Source: Isoetes taiwanensis (Eukaryota; Streptophyta; Lycopodiopsida; Isoetales; Isoetaceae). Taken from it: a stretch of 64,000 bases of DNA. Every line of letters starts with the position of its first letter. Positions within the stretch are counted from its first letter, which is position 1. Positions 1 to 10,065 of this stretch are shown piece after piece. Under the pieces are notes generated by a model that made no database searches, had not been told where the DNA came from, and saw nothing but the letters and a program-made list of their open reading frames with translations. Position numbers and translations under genes: made by a program. The DNA is taken from contig JAJEKV010000049.1 of NCBI GenBank assembly GCA_021234155.1, positions 10,516,292-10,580,291 on the forward strand, in the 5' to 3' direction.

Positions 1-129
1 AGGAAAGTTGATCATCGTTCTTCTTTATGCTCCAATGGTGGACCGCCATATGGCAACCATTCTATCCCAAATGACAAATCGCAACACCATTCTGTCACAC
101 GACCGGTTGGATCCAGTTATCTGCACACC

Positions 130-360
130 TGAAGCATCGCCATAGCTAAATCTGCAAGAGCCATCGCAAGAAAGCTTGAAATTGGCAAGATTTTCATCCA
201 GCAGGCAAGTCCAAATACAAGAAACCATTGCAAGAGCTTGAAATCCCCAAAATCGCAAGAGCTTGAAATCTGCAAGAGCCTAAAACCTTAGCATCTCTGG
301 ATCATCTGAGCTTGAAATCTGAAGCATATAGCCAGATTTGAAGCTCAAAATCTGAAGCGT
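130..360. repeat. Degenerate direct repeats around GCTTGAAATC
   Basis: The motif GCAAGAGCTTGAAATC and shorter forms (GAGCTTGAAATCTG, AAGCTTGAAATT) recur at irregular spacing of about 25 to 60 bases. No reading frame runs through the block. It looks like a decayed minisatellite or the leader of a lost retroelement; its parent cannot be identified. Confidence 0.4.
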
Positions 361-499
361 ATAAAGCCGGATCTTTCCTTGACGTTGTGGAGTAGGGAGC
401 CCCTATTCCCATTCCACATAACGTAAAAACCACAAAAATATCTCATATTTGGTTCCACATAATGGAAAAGTTCGATCATATTACATCCCGGACATGTCA

Positions 500-585
500 A
501 TTCATGCCTCCGCCTAAGGTGTCGGCATGGTTCTCAGTGGACGATAAAAATCATTCTTTCTAACTTTCTTTCTTTATACGAAATG
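500..585 (+). mobile_element. LINE 3' tail remnant
   Basis: The sequence ends in CAGTGGACGATAAAAATC followed by a TTCTTTC-rich run. The same GTGGACGATAAAAA plus microsatellite ending occurs at the 3' ends of the LINE copies near 2.85, 32.87 and 48.34 kb. Only the last bases of the element are left here. It is read as a 5'-truncated copy of the same LINE family. Confidence 0.5.
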
Positions 586-665
586 GCCAATCTCTGCCAT
601 TTCACAACATTAAGGAGAGCAGGAGTTTTGGCTATGGTGATGCTATAAGGTAAATGGATGCGCGA

Positions 666-850
666 TGTGACGACCCCTTACTCCATACGATGCCCCGATC
701 GTATAGAATTGGGAGGCCTCGGGGTCGAACTAAGCTGGGAAGCATAAATATAAGCACAAGCAACATGCGCATATCAACATGCGCATAGATATATTCTTCA
801 TAAACAGTGGAGATCCCACCCCAAGCTCTAACTCAGTATGGTATGACTGA
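666..850 (-). mobile_element. LTR end remnant, related to the 8.5-18.3 kb element
   Basis: It begins TGTGACGACCCC and then has CATACGATGCCCCGATCGTA, a GGGGTCGAACT segment and GGAAGCATAAATATAAGCAC. The order and spacing match the start of the complete LTR at 8496 (TGTGACGCTCCC, CGACACCCGGACGT, GGGGTCATTCGG, GGAAGCATGAATACAAGG). It is therefore a diverged fragment of an LTR of the same superfamily in the same minus orientation. No second LTR or interior is visible beside it. Confidence 0.5.
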
Positions 851-1570
851 TGGTCTGGGCCACAAGATGATAATCTTCTCTCTTTGGCTATGGCGCCACA
901 AGTGTTTTGCGACTCCTGCTATGGCGATTGCAGAGCATTCAGGCTCTAGCAACCCGGTCTGCCAGACTATGAAATTATAAGCATGATGCTGCAGTGGCAC
1001 ACCAACAGATTGGGCTAAATGTATTAATCTTTGCCCCAAAGCATGAATGACCCTTTTTAGAGGCCATAGCCAATTTCGGCGAGTTGGCTGCCACAACAAG
1101 CTGTAAATACAATTTGTTTCATTTGATTCTAATGCTATACATTCACTGAGTTCAGATTCATAAAATCGGTATGCCTTACATTGGTATTCATTGATTTGGA
1201 AGCTGTATCATATCATTTTTATTTCTGTATTTACTCCATGGTTGGCTGCATTGTTGCAAACTGAGCCGGCAGAGTGTTCTCAATGGGATCTGGAAAAGCG
1301 GCCAAAAAAGCAAAAGCAGCGCTGTATATAAAGAATCTGTTCCATTTTCATACCTCAATATCGCACGAGGACAGAACTTCAAGATTCTTGCCGAGAGGGG
1401 TTTCTTTTGTCTCAATTTGTCTTAAAGCTTTTCAAGCAGATCCAGTGGCTTTGTATCCTACAACTAGGTTTTTGCCATTAATCTGGCAGACAAAGCATAG
1501 CCATAGATAGGTGCAAGCATTCAAAGAAAAGACTGTGCCATAGCAAGGAGGAAGCCATTTCCTCTATAGC
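851..1570. other. No recognisable gene; short unassigned reading frames
   Basis: The longest frame is on the minus strand at 833-1099 (88 codons, mixed composition, no motif I know). A 78-codon frame lies on the plus strand at 1274-1510. Neither has a recognisable domain, and they may belong to the interior of the element whose LTR end lies at 666-850. Confidence 0.25.
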
Positions 1571-1627
1571 TGTTTATGTATGTAATTTCAACCTCCAGTT
1601 TATTACGTCAAGTAATGCACGCCGATC

Positions 1628-1750
1628 GAAATTCCGACAATAATTTTTTTCGGCAGCGCCGCTAGACTCTGCAGCACACTCGCGGCTCCGCCGCTTGTGC
1701 ACCGCCTCATCTAGCGGGGCCGCCTCAAAAAAATTATAGCACGGAATTTC
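1628..1750. repeat. Foldback (inverted-repeat) element of about 120 bp
   Basis: The arms begin GAAATTCCG and close as CGGAATTTC. Inside them ATAATTTTTTT on the left pairs with AAAAAAATTAT on the right, and GCGCCGCTAGA pairs imperfectly with TCTAGCGGGGC. The centre is GC-rich (CGGCTCCGCCGC). This is an imperfect palindrome of MITE or foldback type. It interrupts the methyltransferase-like relic that continues to 2040. Confidence 0.55.
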
Positions 1751-2040
1751 TTCTGGACGTGCATTACCTAGTACATCATATCTACTTCCGTTTATGTGAA
1801 ACCCATAAGGAATATCAGCAATAATCAAGGTAAAATCTTGGGCCTTCACAAATTGGTCAAGTTTTTTGCAATCTCCTTGAATAACAGAAAACAGATTATT
1901 TTAATCAAAGAGAGTAAAATTTTCATAATGAGACTGGGAACCTTGATCTTCAGGTAAAACCCTTCTCAAAGCTAGGGCCCTTCCATTATTAGCAAGCCTC
2001 ACAAGGTTCAAGAAGTCCTCAGGTAAGGTACTACCTCTTC
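1740..2040 (-). pseudogene. Methyltransferase-like relic with a DIPYGF motif
   Basis: Read on the minus strand from about 2040 downward, the translation runs through LPEDFLNLVRLANNGRAL, an in-frame stop, VIQGDCKKLDQF and then LIIADIPYGFHINGSRYD. The DIPYGF string preceded by hydrophobic residues resembles motif IV (D/N-P-P-Y/F) of amino-methyltransferases. The fragment has one in-frame stop and is cut off by the foldback at 1628-1750, so it is a relic. Whether it came from a cellular gene or a mobile-element protein cannot be decided here. The methyltransferase assignment rests on this single motif. Confidence 0.35.
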
Positions 2041-2884
2041 TTCAACATTCTGCCATGAAGCGCCATCTCCACTATATCTGCAAGGTGCACCACATGGATG
2101 ATGTTAGGTATCCTGTTCTTGCACTTGCCATGGCTGAATCTCCTCAGCGTTTGAAACGATGTTGGAAAGAGCATTGCACTACCGGTTTTGCGGATTGGGC
2201 TGTTGCAAACCGAGCATCGCTGATGCTTGCCGATTCGATCCCGAGCTTTTGCAACAATATCTCAATAGTTTTTCTCAAAAGATATAGGATGCGCCATTTT
2301 GGCCCAAGTGAAACCGGTCATTATCATGCACACATAAATCCCACCTTGGCACCGGGCCCCAAGCTTATTTGCTTGCCGTTGTCCAGAACAAGCTTGTAGC
2401 TATTGCATCAATTCGCACGCGGGGTCCCACAGCTACTGGATTGAGGCGGTAGATGGGAGCTGCCGCAATTGCCGCTGAAAGCTATGACTATGTGCCCGCT
2501 TGCCGCCATGTGGTTATTGAAGATGAAAGCGATACTCTTACGAAGTTGCCCTAGTTTTGAGATAGTCCGGAATCATTTTTTGACCTTAGCATTCCATTCC
2601 ACGCTTCCACAACTTCTCAGAGCACCATCTGTGCATGACTTGGCATTATACATATTTGAGGTTCTAGATAAACATCGGCAATTACTGAGCCCTTAGTAGT
2701 CATTATCTCCGCTTGTCTAGTATCATCATTGCTGCAAAGGTTTTTCCCTTGAAAACCTTTCAAGGCAGGGGTTTTTTAATCCTAGTAGTAATGATTGTAC
2801 TAGCCCATTGTATGGGTCCCATGACCTATTGGTCTCCGTGGACGTTAAAAAAACTAAACTATTCTATTCTATTCTATTCTATTC
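2041..2884 (+). mobile_element. 5'-truncated LINE copy (C-terminal ORF2 and 3' tail)
   Basis: The plus frame from 2055 encodes VLALAMAESPQRLKRCWKEH, matching the 31.97 kb copy (AYTVAMGPQRLKACWKER) and the 36.02 kb copy (YTLAMVPQCLKVSWKEK). Downstream are a piece like VIEDESDTLTKLP, the conserved 3' hairpin region at 2738-2779, GTGGACGTTAAAAA and five TTCTA units ending at 2884. The reading frame is broken by stops. The 5' part, including endonuclease and reverse transcriptase, is missing. This is a non-LTR retrotransposon that ends in a microsatellite instead of poly(A). Confidence 0.7.
2738..2779 (+). other. Conserved LINE 3' stem-loop (copy A)
   Basis: CCTTGAAA pairs with TTTCAAGG across a 3-base loop, followed by GGGGTTTTTTAA. 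The equivalent positions in the copies at 32764, 48239 and 58862 are also foldable. It lies about 100 bases before the microsatellite tail. A reverse-transcriptase recognition role is an inference from other LINE families. Confidence 0.5.
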
Positions 2885-2889
2885 TGCAA

Positions 2890-5640
2890 AATAAATAGAG
2901 CACAAATTTAAAAGTGAAACATAAGTTCAAAATGCAAAAAACAACTTACTCAACGATTAAAGTTTAGAGCATATTGAATGATTCTTTAATCAGAGGCTGT
3001 GGAGAGCTAAAGTTCCTTCATTTTTTCCCAGCTGTCTACATTCAATTGTTCCATCAAAATAGACTAGCAGTGCATAACATTTTTCTGACTGCATGAAAAG
3101 AGAGATTGCATAAGAATAGTTTTGGGTAAGTGGTTACATTTCATAAGTGCAGTGCTTATTGAACAAAAACAAAAAAGGCAACAAAAGAATTCTATTCCAG
3201 AGTAGAAACAGGAGAAAGGATGTACAATGTAGAGGAAAAAAGAAATAAATACCACCGTGGAGTAGACATGAAGCTAAAAAATACGCATAAGGGAAAATAA
3301 AAAGAAGAATTAGAAAGGAAGTAGCTATTCCAGAATAGGACCAAAGAATATTAGGCTGCTCGAAAATAAAAAGCAAGATCAAATGCTTGAAGACAAAAAG
3401 CAAAATCAAATGTTGTTCAAGAAATGAAAGTTTACTTGTGAACTTCGGCAAACATCTCTTCGATTGTAAATTCTTTATCCACTACGTTTTTTAGCAGAGT
3501 CTCTAAAAATGCTTGATCAACAAATCTTTGGACCTCCTTCCAAGCTGTGATCGTCATCTCCTTTTTAGGAACGTCTGCCCCTTCTTTCTTGTCACTGGAT
3601 TTTACCTTTTTGTTTCAACTCCCCATGTTCATACATAGTGAAAATTTGATTCTGCATATCCCAAATCTGTAAATGCATAAGGGTGTTAGTACTAACAGAA
3701 AACAATATGGATATCTTACAAGAGATACTAACCTTTCCTTCCTTGAAAGTGAGCTGAAAATAGTTGTCGTGCTTGGTGAGTGTTGCCCTTTTTGCTTCTT
3801 GTTCATAGTCAAGGCAACAGTCAATAGCACATTGCTCTTTTAATTCAAACCAGTTTGCTGGAGTTCAAAGGTTCTCACCATATCTTTCTTTAACACTAGA
3901 CCTGTCCCTGGGACCATTCCTGATCCATGGACCAGAACTGACCCACATGACCTCTGCCACTTAAACCCATGTAACTCACTAAAATTTCAATTTTATAATA
4001 TATCACCATCATTTGAGTCTTCACTTGTTTCTTAATGACCTCTGAGAATTTCGAGACCAATGGGGTCACCTATACCTTGTGGTGATTACTCAAACATTGG
4101 AGAATTTGGCAGTTTTTGCACCAGTCCAGAACTGCTTTCTTTGATATTTCTAGCATAAAGTGACCTAAACCTTGCTAAAATTGGAGGTATTTGCATGTTT
4201 ATCATAGAACACGTTGAGTTTTATGTTCCCATGTTTTCTTGCGATCATCTGACATCGGTGGAAGCTGCCAAACCCTATTTTGCTCAAAAAAGCTGCTTGA
4301 GGTTCAAGAATTGTTTCTCTTTCATTATAACAAGTTTTGATTTAATTCTTGTGGCCATGAGTTGCTAATTGTAGGAGCTATAGTTTCATGATTTTTTGGA
4401 GTGTTCATAAGTCATGTTAACCTCAATATTTACTAAAAGAATCTACTATACAGAATTCTGGACAAAAGTATATGTTAAAATGCTCCAATAACAACTATCC
4501 ATAATGCCATGGTGGTAATAAATGATGTGTTCTATTTATATCTACATATAACATAACCCTTGTCAACCTACATATAGTGTAACTAGGGTGTAACCACGCA
4601 ATTTTTGGAATTCAAACATGATGTACAACAAATGTTTATTAACACATTAGAGCATAAAAAGTTGGGTCAACTCCATAATTATAGGTCCAAAACTCCACAA
4701 TCATTAAGTTAGTGATGTTTATTGATGAATTCAAGTGGATGTTGTTAAGTTTAGCCATGACAATATATAAATAGACCACATAACATTTCATATATGCTTC
4801 TTTGGTTCATAGAAAGGGACACTACTTTTCCCCAAATATGCATTTAAAATAGTTCAAAATGTGAGAAATGATATATATAGAAATCTCTCTTATATAGGTT
4901 GCATGGTCTTATTGAAAAAAATACCATGAAATCTGCTTATTTCTTATTAGCATAAACTTCATATCTGTGTTACTGCTATAAAGCATTGTCATACAAGTAG
5001 AATAATATTACATGTAAGTTGTCTTTCATGTATATTATATTTTTTATGGATGCAAACCTTTCTTGGCAATAGAAATCTCTAGTTGCATGTTAAAGGAATA
5101 TGTTATTTCTAAGGTTCTAATTTATATAAGCACGCATCACCATTTATGGTCCATGAGACCAATTATATAGAGCAGATATCTCTCACTAGCCTTATCCATT
5201 TTCCCACATAGAATGATACTATGGCTTTTTAGCTTCGATCACATGATTTTTGAAAAGTTCATGTAGGTCCAATTGGTCATAAATACCCTATAAATTCTCA
5301 ATTTTTTGTGCTTCAATCTTACCCTTAAATTATGCAAGCTAACCTAATCAATTAATTTTGTCCTATAGAGAATCATACAAGTAAACTATATGTGAAAGTT
5401 GAGATCAAAACTTATTAAGATGGCACTATTAATGATTTTTAAACTTTCAGTCATTTGGACCAATGATGGCCTGCAATTGGACTGCAGATAGCGGTCTATC
5501 TTGATTTTTTATAGTAAAAGTTTTTCATATTGTGATTCTCTCCCATGCCTCCGAGCACTGCCATCATTTGCCACATATCATGTAACCAACGAACAAATGT
5601 AAGTGGACTGTACACTACAAGAGAACAAACATTTTTTGTC
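2890..5640. other. AT-rich intergenic DNA without a recognisable gene
   Basis: The stretch is AT-rich with short frames only. The longest, at 3134-3451 on the minus strand, is hydrophobic and low in complexity, as expected from a T-rich strand. I saw no conserved domain, RNA gene or terminal repeat. Confidence 0.5.
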
Positions 5641-6060
5641 ATTTTGTAGACTTCTGCAAATTTCAGTGAGAACCCGACAAAATGTGACCATAAAAATATC
5701 AAAAATTACTGATAATACATCATCAGTTTCTTGTCACTTTTTTCGGCAGATTTCTAACACCTATTTTGTCATATTTTAAGTTGTTTTTTGGCAACTTGTT
5801 GTCATTTATAGTGTCATATTTTAAATTTCTTTTTTTTTCTTGGTCACCTTTTTGGCAATTCTTGGACATCTATTATGTCATATTTTTTATCATTTCTTGT
5901 CAATTTTTTGGCAATTCTTTGGCACCTATTTTATCATTGTTTAAGTTGTCTTGGCACTTTTTTGTCACCTATTTAAACATATTTTACGTCATGTTTGTCA
6001 CTTTTTTGAAAATTTTTGTGTCATGTATTTAGTCATACTAAGTTATTTTCGTCATCTGGC
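5641..6060 (+). repeat. Degenerate T-rich minisatellite
   Basis: Variants of TTTTTGGCAA, TTGTCA and TGTCATATTTTAAGTT recur about every 30 to 50 bases, for example around 5770, 5810, 5870 and 5940. The units have drifted and no strict period remains. The 88-codon frame over it is only a translation of the repeat. Confidence 0.5.
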
Positions 6061-6570
6061 CCATTCTATTGGTGATGAAGCTAAAATTTGTGTCTCTCTT
6101 CCTTCCGGCCATGGTCTTCCTGACTGTATGATTGTGAAAAGTGGCCCTATCTTTCTAAATTAGGCCCTTCAATTGCTTAATGGCCTTTAGCTTGCAAACT
6201 TATTTCCTCAACTTACTCTATTTGCAAATTTTCGTGCTAAGAGAGATTGTCCTACAATGGTCTCTTCTTCCTCTGTGCCTCCTACCTCTGTTGTGTCCCC
6301 TTTACCTTCTGTTGTCCCTTCTACCAATGCTATTGCTACCTCTGTTGCTGCTATTCCATCTGCTCCTAAAGCCTCTATCCCACAGAAGATTGTGCATACT
6401 CTGACTTTTAATCAGGATGTCTGGTTGAACTACATAATATCCAGGAGATGCAAGAGCGCATGGTAGTGTTTAGGTGCAATAAGGCTAGTCAACATATCTT
6501 CCATGTCATGAACTAGTTTGATAATTTGCATGGAAGGGTGGAGTAAAGAGGAGGCTCTCCCTTATCAGTT
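6061..6570. other. Unassigned stretch with a Ser/Pro/Val low-complexity frame
   Basis: A plus frame at 6257-6466 reads as a short Ser-, Pro- and Val-rich segment ending in LTFNQDVWLNYI. There are no conserved residues or splice sites that would make it a gene. It could be a fragment of a retroelement gag. Confidence 0.25.
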
Positions 6571-6650
6571 ATCCATTTTTTTTTTTTTTTTTTTTTTGGG
6601 GGGGGGGGGGGGGAGGGAGGGCGAGAATAGAATAGAATAGATTTTTAGGC
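6571..6650 (-). repeat. Poly(T)/poly(G) tract with LINE tail (minus strand)
   Basis: A run of about 21 T is followed directly by about 18 G, then GAGGGAGGGCG and three AGAAT units ending GATTTTT. Read on the minus strand, AAAAATC plus TTCTA units is the tail type of the LINEs here. Flanking segments at about 6532-6565 and 6676-6712 (GGAAGGGTGGA, AAAGAGGAGGCT) are near-duplicates of each other, so this tract lies inside a local duplication. Confidence 0.5.
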
Positions 6651-6754
6651 TCTCCCTCACCAAATGCTAGACAAAATGGAAGGGTGGAACAAAGAGGAGG
6701 CTTCCCCCTTGCCAATTTCCAGGATGAGATGGACTGACCTCCCGTCAAAATCAT

Positions 6755-7744
6755 GTGAGATGGAGATGGTTGTTGCTGGCTCTATTCATATGGAGGTGGA
6801 ACATAGTATTTAAATCTCATGAACCTTTTGTCTTGGAATGTGAAGGGCACATATCTTCTTATATTATAAAAAATTATCCTGTAGGTAGGTCATGCATCAA
6901 ACATGGGCGGCTCGGATTGTGCCACATGGCATGCCACGTGTGCTTTTTTTACTGCGAAAAGGTGCGGCATTATCCAAACGGTTCATAGGCGAATACGACA
7001 TAGAGGGGAAAAAAAAGGGCCCACCGGAATGGAGAAGGGAAGCCCGTATTTTTATTCCTACACGTCTGCTCCATTCAATTTTTGACTTGGGCTGGGCAGT
7101 GTTAGATTCAGGGGTTAATCCCGCAGGTGAGTCTTTGTGGAAGGAGTTTGATATTACGACAGGGCAGTGCAGTACCAACACAAATGGCCGCCAAACCCAC
7201 AGCCCATTTTCTTCTTCTTCGTATTCCAAAGACCCATCTGGATTCCCCATTTTCTTCTTTTTCTTCAGCCTAATCTGCGGGATTGATCTCTGTAACGTTA
7301 GCTATGAAGGCTTATACCAGAATCTAGCGGCAAATTTCTGGAGATAGGGTTTCAGAATCATATGATTTTGTCGGGCAAAACCAAATTGAAACTTTCATAC
7401 GCAGGATCATACCGAAATGGCAAAGGGTTAGGGCTTCTAATGCAGAAATGGGCGATGAGTTTTTGCCCTGGCGATGGCCTTGAAGGCCCAGAAATATTTT
7501 ATCCTTTTAACTCTGCATCTTTCCTGTCCTTTATTTCTTCTAACTCTTTGCTTTTAAAAACTCTGCACCTCTGCTTCAACATGGAGCCAGGGCCTTCAAA
7601 GAGGGAGGTTTTCGATTCAAACAAAGAGGCAAATCGAGCTTTACTTCTGAAGCTTTGGCTATGGCGGCAAAGAGGGTGGTTTTCGATTTAGTTGATGTCA
7701 TGTCTTTTGCATCATAGCCTTTGTTGATCACTTTTTTCTTTTAG
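6755..7744. other. Upstream region of the FHA-gene fragment; no clear exon
   Basis: Short overlapping frames on both strands (for example 6892-7347 plus, 6897-7250 minus) have no recognisable domain. The region is less AT-rich than its surroundings and has pyrimidine-rich stretches such as TTTTCTTCTTTTTCTTCAG near 7245, which could be an intron end. It could hold 5' exons of the gene fragment that follows, but I could not assign any. Confidence 0.25.
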
Positions 7745-8029
7745 TACAGGCATAACTTTGCAATTTACTGAACCACCTGAAGCTCGCAACCCAACTATTA
7801 GGTGGGATCTGTATGTTTTCAAAGATGGAGAACCTTTATCGGGTAAGTCAGATTTCATTCTGTTACTGCTTAGGTGGAATGAATGATGTCAGATACTGAT
7901 ATTATTACATGAAGATCCCCTATATATCCATTGTCAAAGTTGCTACTTATTTGGACTGGAGAGGAGGATTGTAGACATTCCTACGGACCATCTGTCTTGC
8001 AGCAAGCAACATGCTGTGATGCAATATAG
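7745..8029 (+). pseudogene. SNIP1/DAWDLE-like FHA-domain gene fragment (two exons)
   Basis: Exon one (7745-7842) follows a TTTCTTTTAG acceptor and encodes TGITLQFTEPPEARNPTIRW then DLYVFKDGEPLS. It ends in a GTAAGT donor. Exon two (7915-8029) encodes DPLYIHCQSCYLFGLERRIV and then DIPTDHLSCSKQHAVMQYR. Joined across the 72-base intron the frame is open. This is the start of the forkhead-associated domain of plant DAWDLE/animal SNIP1 proteins, nuclear phosphopeptide-binding proteins that act with Dicer in small-RNA biogenesis. The motif has Cys and Leu where I expect Arg (HRQS, FGRERR), residues important for FHA phosphothreonine binding. No N-terminal Arg/Ser-rich exon and no following FHA exon is seen. 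It is either a gene with very long introns or a fragment; I favour a fragment. Confidence 0.75.
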
Positions 8030-8490
8030 GTCCTCTTTTATGGATTTCCAATGTACCTATATCTTTGTTTATATATCTTTGTTTGGATTTTCAATGTATC
8101 TATATCTTTGTTTTAATTTCACTGAAATTAGTTATATATATCTTTATTTGTTTGTTCTCTCTCAGCATTGATTGGATGCAGGGTATTAGATATTATAATT
8201 ACCTCATGCATTGACAATAATATTTGATATTTTGGCCTCCTATTGTGGCCATTCCAATTAAATTAATTTGAAGGGAGTTTACTTTATCCATCTATCTAAG
8301 TTGCACAATGTGATCTAAGAAACTCATAGTGGCCTAGACATTTCGTACTTATTGCAGAATTAAAGAGACTCAAAAGTTCCACGCATGAGAGATTGAAATT
8401 GAGAAGCGAGAGAAATGATTCATGTAATATCCTTCAAACATTGCTTAGAGACAAAATGAACAATTATTACATGGACTTAATTATTACATG
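8030..8490. other. AT-rich stretch between FHA fragment and LTR element
   Basis: The phrase ATATCTTTGTTT recurs three to four times between about 8055 and 8150. No further exon of the FHA gene is visible. The stretch may be its intron, now interrupted by the LTR element at 8496. Confidence 0.35.
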
Positions 8491-8495
8491 GCTCC
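8491..8495. repeat. Target-site duplication GCTCC, left
   Basis: GCTCC directly precedes the left LTR (TGTGACG) and recurs at 18312-18316 directly after the right LTR (CGTCACA). Five bases is the normal length for LTR retrotransposon integration. Confidence 0.85.
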
Positions 8496-10065
8496 TGTGA
8501 CGCTCCCTGAATATATACGACACCCGGACGTATATATACGGGGACTTTCCCCTCCCATGGCAACCACCTCGCCATGAGCAGGGCCCTCCGTCTATTCCGG
8601 CCACCCATATTATGGTGCCCGAAAGAAGGACACGAAGGGGTCATTCGGCCCACGCCTTCAATGGGACTCCTACATCGCGGAAGCATGAATACAAGGGTTA
8701 GCACACAGCATAAATCACATATAAATAACCACCACGAAGGGTGGCGCATCCATCCAAATACCAATGGCAAAGAATATGCATCTAAAACTAAGAAAACACC
8801 CAAACCTCAGGTTCTACCCCGGCTCAGACTCCAGTGAGGATCGACTGACGGTTGGGCCTCAAGAGATCAGCAGACCGAGTCTTGGCATGGCATTGGCTGG
8901 CATAGAACATCGGCTAGGGTTGTCCACTCCATCCGCCCCTCCTGTGCACACTTTGCAGATGGGTCAATTCACGCTATGGCATCGCTATAGCCTTCCGGAG
9001 ACGCAGACTCAAGGTATCACCCTTTTGAGCCTACTCCAGGGTTCATGAAGCCCCGGTCCGATGAGGCAGGTCAGGGAAGCGTCCCCTTCCAGAATCACAG
9101 TGGTTCCATGGGTGAGCTAGAGAATGCGTGCTGCATCAGCGACCCCCGCATCCGTACCCGACTTACTCACCCTAAATCTACTCAAAGTGCAAGGTGCCCC
9201 ATACGGGTCACACCACTACACCCAGGGAGTGTCAGACCCATACCCGGCCCTCTACGTGACCGGCTATCAGGCCTAGCCCACTGTAGAAGTCTCAGGAGCC
9301 TTTTATGTTCATGCAAGACCCCACCCCCACTTCACCACTGTGTTCCTTGTCTGGTGCTAAGCCAGTCCATAGCGTCTATGACCCGGTGGGCTCTTGTGCA
9401 CAGGCCGCATCTAATGGGAATAATACAGGGCTCTATCTAGGAGCATACTACAATACATGGGCTCAGAGGTCTCTACCCCCCGTAATCCCCCATCTCCGGA
9501 GTGCTAACTAAGCAAAGAACTACTAAACCATCAACCAAAGCACATACAGAGACTAGAGATAAGAATACTCACCATATCAATCAAGGGTTAGTCTAACAGG
9601 TAAACCACAGAGAAAACAGAGAGAGAACACACCACAGAGAGGCGCTATACTATAAATCAACAAAGTAACCTACTGACTAACCGTCAAATCGGTCTTGGGC
9701 TGCTCCATCTCGACTAACTGAAGGGCGCCCGGCACGCTCCTCCTCCTCCATCCCCAATTGCTCCCAATTCGAATTGGGGCACAAAAGCCCTAATTTGGGT
9801 GTCCAAAATGGAAACCCTACCTTGCCCAATCGATTTGGGTCAGGTGGCATGTCAATAATTAACTAATTTGGTATTTTAGCCCTTTTTAATATTAGGATAA
9901 GCCCTAAATTCGAATTAGGGTTTTGGGTTAGGTTTCCACCTTCATAATTTAATTATTAACATAGCTAACCTTAGCTTATGAATAATTAATGTGCCATTAA
10001 TTATTCATAGTGACGTGTCATGTATTTATACTTAAATATGCGTTATAAATATGTGGAACGTCACA
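8496..10065 (-). repeat. 3' LTR of the minus-strand element
   Basis: 1570 bases, TG...CA termini. It aligns with 16753-18311 along its whole length; most differences are C/T changes and small indels, for example near 8815 and 9110. Shared landmarks with the LTRs at 38.8 and 41.7 kb are GGGGGGTAGAGACC (minus strand) and GGAGGGCCCTG. They make it part of the same LTR superfamily. Confidence 0.85.
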
